From Flavobacterium wongokense (GTDB lineage: Bacteria > Bacteroidota > Bacteroidia > Flavobacteriales > Flavobacteriaceae): DNA of 64,000 bases. A model generated the notes under the pieces. The model worked only from the letters and a program-made list of their open reading frames with translations. It was not told the DNA's origin and searched no databases. The stretch is from positions 620,001-684,000 of the forward strand of contig NZ_JAKIHP010000002.1 of the NCBI RefSeq assembly GCF_021608265.1. The letters are read 5' to 3'. How positions within the stretch are numbered: position 1 is the stretch's first letter; every line of letters begins with the position of its first letter. The position numbers and the translations under genes were made by a program. This document shows, piece after piece, positions 29,990 to 37,589 of the stretch.

Positions 29990-31294
29990 ATGAAAGTGAA
30001 GTTATTATATATCATTATATTATTGGGATTTGTGTCCAAAATACAAGCTCAGGAAGTATTGACCCTTGAAGACGCCGTAAAGATTGCTTTGGAAAATAAT
30101 TACGAAATCAGGATTTCAAAAAATGAACTGAACATTGACAAAACAAATGTTACTGCCGGAAATGCCGGAATGCTGCCAAAAATAGGCGCTAACGTAGTCG
30201 ATAACAACAGCATTCAAAATACAACACAAACGCGCTCTGACGGAACTATAAACAAACTCAACAATGCCAAAAACAATAGCCTGGTGTATGGAGTCGGATT
30301 AGATTGGACCGTTTTTGACGGATTTAAGATGTTTGCGAAACACGATCAGTTAAAGGCTGTGCAAAAATTAGGGGAAGCCGAACTGAAGCTGACCGTCATT
30401 ACCAAAATCAGTGATGTGACCTCCACCTATTATGATTTGGTCCAGCAACAACAGCAGCTTTCTGCCTTAGACAGCACACTCGTAATTTCAAATCAGCGGG
30501 TTACATTGGCACAAAACAGGTTTACGATTGGGAAAGCTTCCAAACTGGAGGTTTTGAATGCGCAGGTCGATTTGAATACCGACACTACCACTTATCTGAA
30601 GCAAAAGGAATTGTATGCCAATACCAAAACCCTGCTCAATCAAATGCTGGCGCGGGATATAAAAACTGATTTCAAAGTGGTTGATGTAATTGCCGTTGAT
30701 GATAAATTATTATTGCCCGAATTGATTTCGCTTGCCGAAAAACAAAATCCGCAATTGGAAGCACAGGTCTTGAATAAGAAAATTGCCGAGTTGCAATTGA
30801 AGCAGGTCAAAGCCGATCGTTATCCTGTGATTTCGGTAAACTCAGCATATAATTTCAATGAAAGTGAATCGAGCCTTGGATTTGTGACGCAATCGTCTTC
30901 CAAAGGATTGAATTACGGATTTACTGCAACCCTGAATTTGTTTGACGGTTTCAATCAGAGACGCAATGAAAAAGTGGCCAAACTTTTAATTGACAATGCC
31001 AATATCGCCATTGAGCAACAAAACCAAACACTACAGGCTACATTGACTACTTCATATCAAACCTATCTGACCAACCTGGAATTGATGAAACTCGAGCAGA
31101 AAAATGAATCCATTGCCAAACAGAATCTTGACATTACTCTCGAAAAATATAGGATTGGAACCATAACTACAATCGAAGTCAGAACAGCGCAACTGAACTA
31201 TCTGAATGCCAAAGTACGTAACAGCAATGCGCAGTTCCAGGCAAAACTATCTGAGATTTCGCTCAAGGAATTGGCTGGGAATATGAGTTTTTAA
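29990..31294 (+). CDS. TolC-family outer-membrane efflux protein
   Basis: The 434-residue protein has a signal peptide (MKVKLLYIIILLGFVSKIQAQ) and two homologous halves of long coiled helices typical of TolC/OEP. Family repeats include LEDAVKIALENNYEI near the N-terminus, and ITLEKYRIGTITTIEVRTAQ in the second half mirrors NRFTIGKASKLEVLNAQ in the first. It is the exit duct of the RND system and the last gene of the operon. An inverted repeat follows before the bestrophin gene. Confidence 0.95.
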   Translation: MKVKLLYIIILLGFVSKIQAQEVLTLEDAVKIALENNYEIRISKNELNIDKTNVTAGNAGMLPKIGANVVDNNSIQNTTQTRSDGTINKLNNAKNNSLVYGVGLDWTVFDGFKMFAKHDQLKAVQKLGEAELKLTVITKISDVTSTYYDLVQQQQQLSALDSTLVISNQRVTLAQNRFTIGKASKLEVLNAQVDLNTDTTTYLKQKELYANTKTLLNQMLARDIKTDFKVVDVIAVDDKLLLPELISLAEKQNPQLEAQVLNKKIAELQLKQVKADRYPVISVNSAYNFNESESSLGFVTQSSSKGLNYGFTATLNLFDGFNQRRNEKVAKLLIDNANIAIEQQNQTLQATLTTSYQTYLTNLELMKLEQKNESIAKQNLDITLEKYRIGTITTIEVRTAQLNYLNAKVRNSNAQFQAKLSEISLKELAGNMSF

Positions 31295-31296
31295 TG

Positions 31297-31326
31297 TATT
31301 TTTGACATTATTTTTTATTTGTCAAA
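31297..31326 (+). promoter_or_regulatory. Bestrophin promoter overlapping an inverted repeat
   Basis: TATTTTTG (31297-31304) matches the -7 consensus. It runs into TTTGACA (31301-31307), mirrored by TGTCAAA (31320-31326) which ends at the ATG. The repeat could be an operator or an RNA hairpin that covers the start codon; it is too AT-rich and lacks a T tail for a strong terminator. Confidence 0.45.
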
Positions 31327-32190
31327 ATGATATCCTACAACACCAAAGACTGGTTTACCTTTATTTTCCGTTTCCACAAAGCCGATACGTTCAGGACACT
31401 GCTGCCGATAATGTTTGCAATTGGCGTGTATGCTGCAATTATAGGATACTTCGAAGTTGAAATCTGGAAGCTTGCCGAAAACAGTTATGTAAAAAACATC
31501 ACCATCATGCACGGTATGCTTGGTTTCGTGATTTCGTTATTGCTGGTTTTCAGGACTAATACCGCTTACGATCGTTGGTGGGAAGGCAGAAGGCAATGGG
31601 GAAGTTTGGTCAACAACAGCCGTAATTTCGCCATAAAACTGGCTGTGATTTTACAAGATGAAAAAGACAGGTCTTATTTCAGGAAAATGATTCCGAATTA
31701 TGCTGCTATACTTCATAAACACCTGAACAATTCAGAGGTTACCCAACAACTCTTCGATGATGTCGATTTGGAAATTGACCATCACAAACACAAACCGAAT
31801 CAGGTTGCCAAAAAGCTGTTCCAAAAAATAAATGACTTATATATTGAAAAGAAAATTTCGGGTGACCAATTGATAATCCTGAATGCCGAAATTCAGTCAT
31901 TCACAGAAATCTGTGGCGCCTGTGAACGAATCAAAAACACCCCTATTCCCTACTCTTACAGCGCATTTATCAAGAAGTTCATTTTCTTTTATGTGATGAC
32001 GCTGCCGTTTGGGTATTCGTTTAGTTTGGGATATTACACAGCACCGGTTGTCGTTTTTATTTTTTATGTTTTGGCTAGTTTGGAGCTGATTGCCGAAGAG
32101 ATTGAAGACCCATTTGGTGGCGATGAAAATGATTTGCCAACGCATAAAATGGCAGAAAACATAAAAAAACACGTCGAAGAATTATTGTAA
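31327..32190 (+). CDS. Bestrophin-family (YneE-like) ion channel
   Basis: This 287-residue integral membrane protein has the family signature FRTNTAYDRWWEGRRQWG near residues 75-93. Four hydrophobic helices are present (about 20-40, 55-75, 210-228, 230-250) and the C-terminal motif IEDPFGGDENDLP completes the family pattern. Bacterial homologues form pentameric channels, some selective for cations rather than chloride; the ion here is not predictable. It lies between the RND operon and pheT and has its own promoter. Confidence 0.93.
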   Translation: MISYNTKDWFTFIFRFHKADTFRTLLPIMFAIGVYAAIIGYFEVEIWKLAENSYVKNITIMHGMLGFVISLLLVFRTNTAYDRWWEGRRQWGSLVNNSRNFAIKLAVILQDEKDRSYFRKMIPNYAAILHKHLNNSEVTQQLFDDVDLEIDHHKHKPNQVAKKLFQKINDLYIEKKISGDQLIILNAEIQSFTEICGACERIKNTPIPYSYSAFIKKFIFFYVMTLPFGYSFSLGYYTAPVVVFIFYVLASLELIAEEIEDPFGGDENDLPTHKMAENIKKHVEELL

Positions 32191-32220
32191 ATAAATTGTG
32201 GACAATTTAGCTGTTTGAAA

Positions 32221-32250
32221 TTGCCTCATACCCTAATTTTACTATCTTTG
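32221..32250 (+). promoter_or_regulatory. pheT promoter
   Basis: TATCTTTG (32243-32250) matches TAnnTTTG, with TTG at 32221-32223, 19 bp upstream. The ATG lies 29 bp downstream. Confidence 0.65.
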
Positions 32251-32279
32251 CAGTCCTTGAAAAAATCAAATAAATCGAT

Positions 32280-34703
32280 ATGAAGATATCTTACAATTGG
32301 CTTAAACAATTCATTAAAATAGATTTAAAATCAGAAGATACTGCGGCAATCCTGACCGATTTAGGTTTGGAAGTGGAAGTGGTTGAAAAATACCAATCCG
32401 TTCTTGGTGGTTTGGAAGGCATTGTTGTTGGCCACGTCCTGAGCTGCGAAAAACATCCAGATGCAGATCGATTAAGCATTACAACTGTTGACCTTGGTGA
32501 TGGAACTCCGGTTCAGATTGTTTGCGGCGCAAGCAATGTTGCCAAAGGACAGAAAGTCCCTGTTGCTACAATTGGAACCAAATTATTTGACAACGAAGGA
32601 ATAGAATTTGAAATCAAAAAAGGAAAAATCCGGGGACAGGAAAGCCACGGAATGATTTGTGCCGAAGACGAATTAGGATTGGGCACAAGCCATGACGGAA
32701 TCATGGTTTTGGATGCAAATCTTAAACCTGGTACGCCCTGCGCAAAGGTTTTCAATATAGAAAACGACGAAGTTTTTGAAATTGGCTTAACGCCAAACCG
32801 TGCTGATGCCATGTCACACTATGGTGTGGCGCGTGACTTGCGTGCAAGCCTGTTGCAGAAAAACAGCAACATCGAGTTGATTACACCTTCTGTGAGTTCG
32901 TTCCGAATTGACAAAAGAATACTTAAGATTGATGTTGATGTTAAGGACAGTAAGTTGGCGCCAAGATATTGTGGCGTTACGATTTCCGGCCTAACCGTTA
33001 AGGAATCTCCTGATTGGTTAAAGAATCGTTTGAAAGCGATTGGGCTTACGCCAAAAAATAATGTTGTTGACGTTACCAATTATATCCTTCACGATTTAGG
33101 ACAACCACTGCACGCCTTTGACGCTTCAAAAATCAACGGTAAAATCATTGTCAAAACACTTCCAAACGGAACAAAATTCACCACTCTTGACGATGTTGAG
33201 AGAACACTGCATGAAGAGGATTTGATGATTTGCGACGAAAAAGGGCCACTTTGCCTTGCTGGTGTTTTTGGTGGAAAAAATTCGGGAGTTACTGAAACTA
33301 CGAATTCCATTTTCCTGGAAAGCGCATATTTCAATCCGGTGAGTATTCGAAAATCGGCAAAAAGGCATTCCTTGAATACCGATGCTTCGTTCCGTTTTGA
33401 AAGAGGAATCGATCCAAACATCACAGAATTTGCCTTAAAACGTGCTGCGCTTTTGATTAAGGAAGTTGCTGGTGGCGAAATCACTTCGGACATTGTGGAT
33501 ATTTACCCTAAGAAAATAGAGGATTTCCCGGTGTTTTTACATTTTGACAAAACTGCCAAATTGATCGGACAGGAATTACCTAAAGAGGCTATCAAGAAAA
33601 TATTGGCTTCATTGGATATTAAAGTTAACAGTGTTTCTGATGCCGGTTTGGGATTAATCATTCCGTCATATCGTGTGGATGTGCAGCGCGAAGTTGATGT
33701 TGTTGAAGAAATCCTGCGTGTGTATGGGTACAACAATATCAATTTTACCAAAAAATTAAATGCTACGGTTGCAAATTCGGCACGAACCGAAGATTATAAA
33801 GTACAAAACATTGTGGCAACACAATTGAATTCGCTTGGTTTCCATGAAATGATGGCAAACTCGCTGACTACAGCTGAGTATGTCAAACTATCCAGCATGC
33901 TGAAGGAAGACCACAATGTGATGATGCTGAATCCGTTGAGCAATGATTTGGCTGCGATGCGCCAGTCGTTGTTGTTTTCCGGACTGGAAGCGGTTTCGTA
34001 TAACATCAACCGAAGAAATGGCGATTTGAAATTATTCGAATTCGGGAAAACATACCACAAAGAGCTTAATGGCTATAACGAGCCAAAGCACTTGACTTTG
34101 TTCGTTTCCGGAAACAGAATGGCAGAAAGCTGGACGACTCCTCAAAAACCTTCGGATTTCTTTTTGTTCAAAGGTTATGTAAATTCGGTTTTGACACGAT
34201 TGGGAATTGGGAAAACCCAAAATGTACCGGTTGCTTCTGATGTATTCGCAGAAGGAATTGCGATTGCTTATGGTAGTGAGATTATAGTTGAATTTGGAAC
34301 CGTTAAGAAATCAATCCTCAAACATTTTGATATCAAGCAGGAAGTATTGTTTGCCGATTTTAATTGGAACCTCATCCTAAAATTAATCAACAACAAAATC
34401 AAGTTTACTGATATTCCGAAATATCCTGAAGTACGCCGGGATTTGGCGCTTTTGGTAGACAATACAGTAGCATTTGACGCTATTTATAACATTGCACGCC
34501 AAACGGAAAAATCATTGCTTAAAGAGGTAAACCTGTTTGATGTCTACGAAGGCAAAAACCTTCCGGAAGGCAAGAAATCCTACGCGGTAAGTTTCACGCT
34601 GCAGGACAATACCAAAACGCTTACAGACGAACAGATTGACAAAATCATGAACAAACTGCAGAAAAACCTCGAAGTCGAAGTTGGCGCAAGTTTAAGACAG
34701 TAA
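32280..34703 (+). CDS. pheT: Phenylalanyl-tRNA synthetase beta subunit
   Basis: PheT pairs with PheS to form the alpha2-beta2 enzyme that charges tRNA-Phe in the cytoplasm. The 807-residue protein shows the full domain order: N-terminal B1 and tRNA-binding domain (about 40-150, with CEKHPDADRLS), B3/B4 editing module (GLTPKNNVVDVTNYI), B5 (about 400-475), a catalytic-like core, and the C-terminal anticodon-binding FDX-ACB domain (FTDIPKYPEVRRDLALLV). PheS is not encoded beside it, so the two genes are separated, as is common in this phylum. A bidirectional terminator follows. Confidence 0.98.
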   Translation: MKISYNWLKQFIKIDLKSEDTAAILTDLGLEVEVVEKYQSVLGGLEGIVVGHVLSCEKHPDADRLSITTVDLGDGTPVQIVCGASNVAKGQKVPVATIGTKLFDNEGIEFEIKKGKIRGQESHGMICAEDELGLGTSHDGIMVLDANLKPGTPCAKVFNIENDEVFEIGLTPNRADAMSHYGVARDLRASLLQKNSNIELITPSVSSFRIDKRILKIDVDVKDSKLAPRYCGVTISGLTVKESPDWLKNRLKAIGLTPKNNVVDVTNYILHDLGQPLHAFDASKINGKIIVKTLPNGTKFTTLDDVERTLHEEDLMICDEKGPLCLAGVFGGKNSGVTETTNSIFLESAYFNPVSIRKSAKRHSLNTDASFRFERGIDPNITEFALKRAALLIKEVAGGEITSDIVDIYPKKIEDFPVFLHFDKTAKLIGQELPKEAIKKILASLDIKVNSVSDAGLGLIIPSYRVDVQREVDVVEEILRVYGYNNINFTKKLNATVANSARTEDYKVQNIVATQLNSLGFHEMMANSLTTAEYVKLSSMLKEDHNVMMLNPLSNDLAAMRQSLLFSGLEAVSYNINRRNGDLKLFEFGKTYHKELNGYNEPKHLTLFVSGNRMAESWTTPQKPSDFFLFKGYVNSVLTRLGIGKTQNVPVASDVFAEGIAIAYGSEIIVEFGTVKKSILKHFDIKQEVLFADFNWNLILKLINNKIKFTDIPKYPEVRRDLALLVDNTVAFDAIYNIARQTEKSLLKEVNLFDVYEGKNLPEGKKSYAVSFTLQDNTKTLTDEQIDKIMNKLQKNLEVEVGASLRQ

Positions 34704-34710
34704 CCAAATA

Positions 34711-34746
34711 AAAAAGTCTCCCCTAACCTAAAAAGGGAGACTTTTT
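34711..34746. terminator. Bidirectional terminator between pheT and the FAS1 gene
   Basis: AAAAAGTCTCCC (34711-34722) pairs perfectly with GGGAGACTTTTT (34735-34746) over 12 bp. The stem serves the convergent genes on both strands. Confidence 0.9.
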
Positions 34747-34782
34747 CTTTTATACTTATTTCGAAGTCAAGTATAAAAACTA

Positions 34783-35352
34783 TTACATTTTTGGTGTCAC
34801 TACTTCGTCAATAACGTGGATTACACCATTCGACTGATTGACATCAGCAATTGTAGCCCGGGCACTTTTACCATTTTCATCAGTGATATATAATGCATCG
34901 CCTTTCATCCATGCGGTTAAAGTACCACCGCTAACGGTTTTCAAGGTTGCTTTTCCTCCACCTTTCTTAATTGCCGCAGCAATATTGGATGAATTCATTT
35001 TTCCGGCTACAACATGATAGGTCAGGATGGTTTGCAGCATTTTTTTGTTTTCCGGTTTCAATAAGGTTTCAACAGTTCCTTTTGGAAGCCTTTCAAAAGC
35101 GGCATTCGTTGGGGCAAAAACAGTGAACGGTCCTTTTCCCTTTAAAGTTTCTACTAATTCTGCCGCTTTAACTGCTGCAACCAAAGTAGTATGGTCTTTA
35201 GAGTTCATGGCATTTTCAATGATGTTTTTAGAAGGATACATTGGCGCTCCGCCAACGGTAACTGTTTTTTCTTTTTGTGCAAAAATGGCAGTGGTTGCAA
35301 AAAGGGTTAAAGCAAAAAATGCTGTTGCAATAAATTTTGTCGTTCTACTCAC
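34783..35352 (-). CDS. Exported fasciclin (FAS1) domain protein
   Basis: I place the start at the GTG at 35352, which yields a canonical signal peptide (MSRTTKFIATAFFALTLFA). An in-frame ATG at 35397 would put 15 hydrophilic codons before it, and those codons coincide with a leader also found upstream of cmk. The single FAS1 domain (about residues 45-185) carries FTVFAPTNAAFERLP and ends GVIHVIDEVV, the usual H1/H2 boxes. Such proteins mediate adhesion or extracellular-matrix contacts. There is no lipobox and no T9SS domain, so it should be periplasmic or secreted. Confidence 0.88.
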   Translation of the reverse strand: MSRTTKFIATAFFALTLFATTAIFAQKEKTVTVGGAPMYPSKNIIENAMNSKDHTTLVAAVKAAELVETLKGKGPFTVFAPTNAAFERLPKGTVETLLKPENKKMLQTILTYHVVAGKMNSSNIAAAIKKGGGKATLKTVSGGTLTAWMKGDALYITDENGKSARATIADVNQSNGVIHVIDEVVTPKM

Positions 35353-35396
35353 AATTCTAAAATTGTTTTCTTGGTGTTCGTGAATCTTCGATTTCA
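35350..35396 (-). promoter_or_regulatory. Conserved leader preceding the GTG start, FAS1 copy
   Basis: On the minus strand TTCACGAACACCAA is followed 17 nt later by ATTGTGAGTA, where GTG is the start codon. The same arrangement stands before cmk (45455-45499): 23 of 26 bases of the upstream block and all 10 around the start are identical. In this copy the leader happens to be open in frame with FAS1. Confidence 0.6.
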
Positions 35397-35398
35397 TA

Positions 35399-35484
35399 GT
35401 TAAATTTTTTAAAAGTTATGTTCTCATTTACGCCGTAAAATTGGATGCGGTTTTAATGGATTTGATTTTTCTAAAAAATTTAAC
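35399..35484 (-). repeat. 13-bp perfect inverted repeat in the FAS1 5' region
   Basis: GTTAAATTTTTTA (35399-35411) is mirrored by TAAAAAATTTAAC (35472-35484), 60 bp apart. It could form a long-range stem in the 5' leader or be a pair of binding sites. The arms are AT-rich, so chance is possible. Confidence 0.4.
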
Positions 35485-35549
35485 AGATAGAGCGCAACAC
35501 TATTCTTCGAATATTTGTAATTTAGAGTTTCTAATTATCTTGAAGTCAA

Positions 35550-36266
35550 ATGCTTGCCAACAAATTAAATCTTGAAAGGGAATTGCTTTCCAAACGGAAA
35601 AAATTCAAACCGGAAGCAGCAATTTTAGCAGAAGTAAAAGCTCTTTTTGCTGAAAACGATTTCGCTCGTGAAAAGATTTCCCAAAAGATTTCGGCTAAAA
35701 AAGTGGCAGAATCCAATCAGCTGCAGTTTGATTTATTGGAAACCGACAGGATTTTTCATTTGGAACAAATCAAAACGGTCTGCATTGATTACCGATTGCG
35801 TTTTTTGGACAGTAATATCTTTAAAAACAACATTCCGGAAGAAGCAATTTCCAAAATTCGAATGATGGAAAAAGAGCATAATACTTCGCTCGAAGGCTTT
35901 AAAATCATTGCGCCAAGCAAATCCTTTCATTTACTGAACTACGATGACCCGTTGCTTTTCATCCCGATTGGCAATGACTATTATTATTTGATTCATCAAT
36001 GGGGAACTGAGATAAATCCTTGGCGGAAATTGTTGGTATTGCCTATTAAGAACCTTTGGAATTTTACCCTGGCGAGCATTATTGTAAGCATCATCATTAC
36101 GCTTTTGGTTCCCGAAAATAATTTGAGTAAGTCGGTTCCGCTGGCTTCAATCATTATATTTCTGTTTGCATTCAAATCTATCTTTGCGGTTTTTGCCTAT
36201 TACTTTTTTATGATGGGCAAAAACTTCAATGAGGAAATTTGGCAGCGTCAATACTACAATAACTAA
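35550..36266 (+). CDS. Hypothetical protein with two C-terminal membrane helices
   Basis: The 238-residue protein begins with a charged helical region (about residues 1-75), followed by a compact domain containing FKIIAPSKSFHLLNYDDPLLFIPIGNDYYYLIHQWG. Two membrane helices follow at about 175-195 and 200-225. I do not recognise a named family, but the layout (soluble domain then two helices) suggests an inner-membrane protein with a cytoplasmic head. It converges on the LRR gene at 36276 and is divergent from the FAS1 gene. Confidence 0.7.
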   Translation: MLANKLNLERELLSKRKKFKPEAAILAEVKALFAENDFAREKISQKISAKKVAESNQLQFDLLETDRIFHLEQIKTVCIDYRLRFLDSNIFKNNIPEEAISKIRMMEKEHNTSLEGFKIIAPSKSFHLLNYDDPLLFIPIGNDYYYLIHQWGTEINPWRKLLVLPIKNLWNFTLASIIVSIIITLLVPENNLSKSVPLASIIIFLFAFKSIFAVFAYYFFMMGKNFNEEIWQRQYYNN

Positions 36267-36275
36267 AACAAGCGA

Positions 36276-37499
36276 TTATTCCTTTATAAACTTAGTGCTG
36301 AAATATCCATTATCCGTTTCAATCCTGAGGAGATAAGTACCTGTTGCCAAAGCCGAAACATCAATAATACGATTATTTCCCTTAGTTTTTTCCACCACTT
36401 GTGCCAGCAAGTTATAGATGGTAACGGATTTTACTTGATAATTGGATTGATTGTCAAGATTTAAGATTGTCCTTGCCGGATTCGGATAAATTGAAAAACT
36501 GGTGTGGATTTCATTGGAATCGACTGCTAAAGCGCAATTTGAATCAACGATAACTCCACTATAGCCGAAATAGTTTATCTTATCCTGTACATATTGAAAA
36601 TTCTCCTGATCAACACAAATGTATTGAAGGCTTGGCAATTCCTCAATATACAAACCCGGAAACGGCGGCATATGCGGATTGTCATCAACAAAAGTAACTC
36701 CGTTTTTGGAATATATTGCAGCAAGGTTTGGATTGTAGCCACACTCAATTCGTGGCCGTACACCCGGATACATGACTGTAGTGTCTAAATCAATCAGATT
36801 GTTAAAACGGCAATTCAAAAAGAAAACCCATGAGGTTGCCAAAGCAGATTGCCCTAAACCCGTTAAATCGATTTGTGTAAGTTGGTTATTAAAGAAATCC
36901 AACTCGTATAAACTCGGTGAGTTTAAAACGTTGAGCTGGCTTAAGAAATTATCCCCACACCTTAAAGACTCCAAATGAATCAGATTTGAAGTGTCCAGAT
37001 TCGTAAGCAGGTTCCGATAGCAGGAAAGGTTTTTAAGGTTTGTGCAATTCCCAACTTCTAAACTGGTTAAATCATTTTCGCCACATTCCAAGGTTTCGAG
37101 AGCTAAATTGCTATTCAAATCGAGTGTCGTCAAAGAATTACCATTACAATATAAAGTTACAAGATTCGGTAACGCACTGACAACGCTTAGATCGGTGAGA
37201 TTGTTTGCAGAACATAAAAACAGTGTCAGGTTACTAAAATTATCCAGTCCGGTTAAATCTGAAATCCCCGAACCCGGCACAACAAGTCCATAAACTGTTA
37301 GTGCCTCCGATACCTCAATCTCATTGTTATGATTGGTATCGATTGTAATGTTATTTCCCTGAGCATCTTTACCAACGCCCGCACTAGGGCTTGAATCAAG
37401 AAGCCTGGCCTTAAAATTGGCATCGGGAAAATTGATTACCTGTGCATAGCTGACAGATACCAGCAAAATGAGTAGCGACAGGAAGCAGCATTTTTTCAT
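36276..37499 (-). CDS. Leucine-rich-repeat surface protein with T9SS sorting domain (short paralogue)
   Basis: The ATG at 37499 gives the signal peptide MKKCCFLSLLILLVSVSYAQ; an ATG 21 bp upstream would extend it needlessly. The mature N-terminus VINFPDANFKARLL and the calcium-loop-like IDTNHNNEIEVSEAL are shared with the protein at 40887. About eight short leucine-rich repeats of the L..L.C..N.L type follow (residues about 80-240). The end is a type A T9SS domain (FSIYPNPARTIL, then a FSTKFIKE tail). It should be exported by T9SS and displayed on the cell surface, perhaps for adhesion. The 407-residue product is downstream of rpsA but behind a terminator. Confidence 0.9.
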   Translation of the reverse strand: MKKCCFLSLLILLVSVSYAQVINFPDANFKARLLDSSPSAGVGKDAQGNNITIDTNHNNEIEVSEALTVYGLVVPGSGISDLTGLDNFSNLTLFLCSANNLTDLSVVSALPNLVTLYCNGNSLTTLDLNSNLALETLECGENDLTSLEVGNCTNLKNLSCYRNLLTNLDTSNLIHLESLRCGDNFLSQLNVLNSPSLYELDFFNNQLTQIDLTGLGQSALATSWVFFLNCRFNNLIDLDTTVMYPGVRPRIECGYNPNLAAIYSKNGVTFVDDNPHMPPFPGLYIEELPSLQYICVDQENFQYVQDKINYFGYSGVIVDSNCALAVDSNEIHTSFSIYPNPARTILNLDNQSNYQVKSVTIYNLLAQVVEKTKGNNRIIDVSALATGTYLLRIETDNGYFSTKFIKE

Positions 37500-37540
37500 A
37501 GCAAAAACATTGATACTCAAAGTTATGAAAATAATCCATA

Positions 37541-37568
37541 AAAAAAGCCCCGATTACTCGGGGCTTTT
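37541..37568 (-). terminator. rpsA terminator
   Basis: AAAAGCCCCG (37543-37552) pairs with CGGGGCTTTT (37559-37568) and is followed by an extended T run on the minus strand. It lies 21 bp past the rpsA stop and separates it from the LRR gene. Confidence 0.9.
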
Positions 37569-37589
37569 CTATTCATAAAGAATGGAGAA

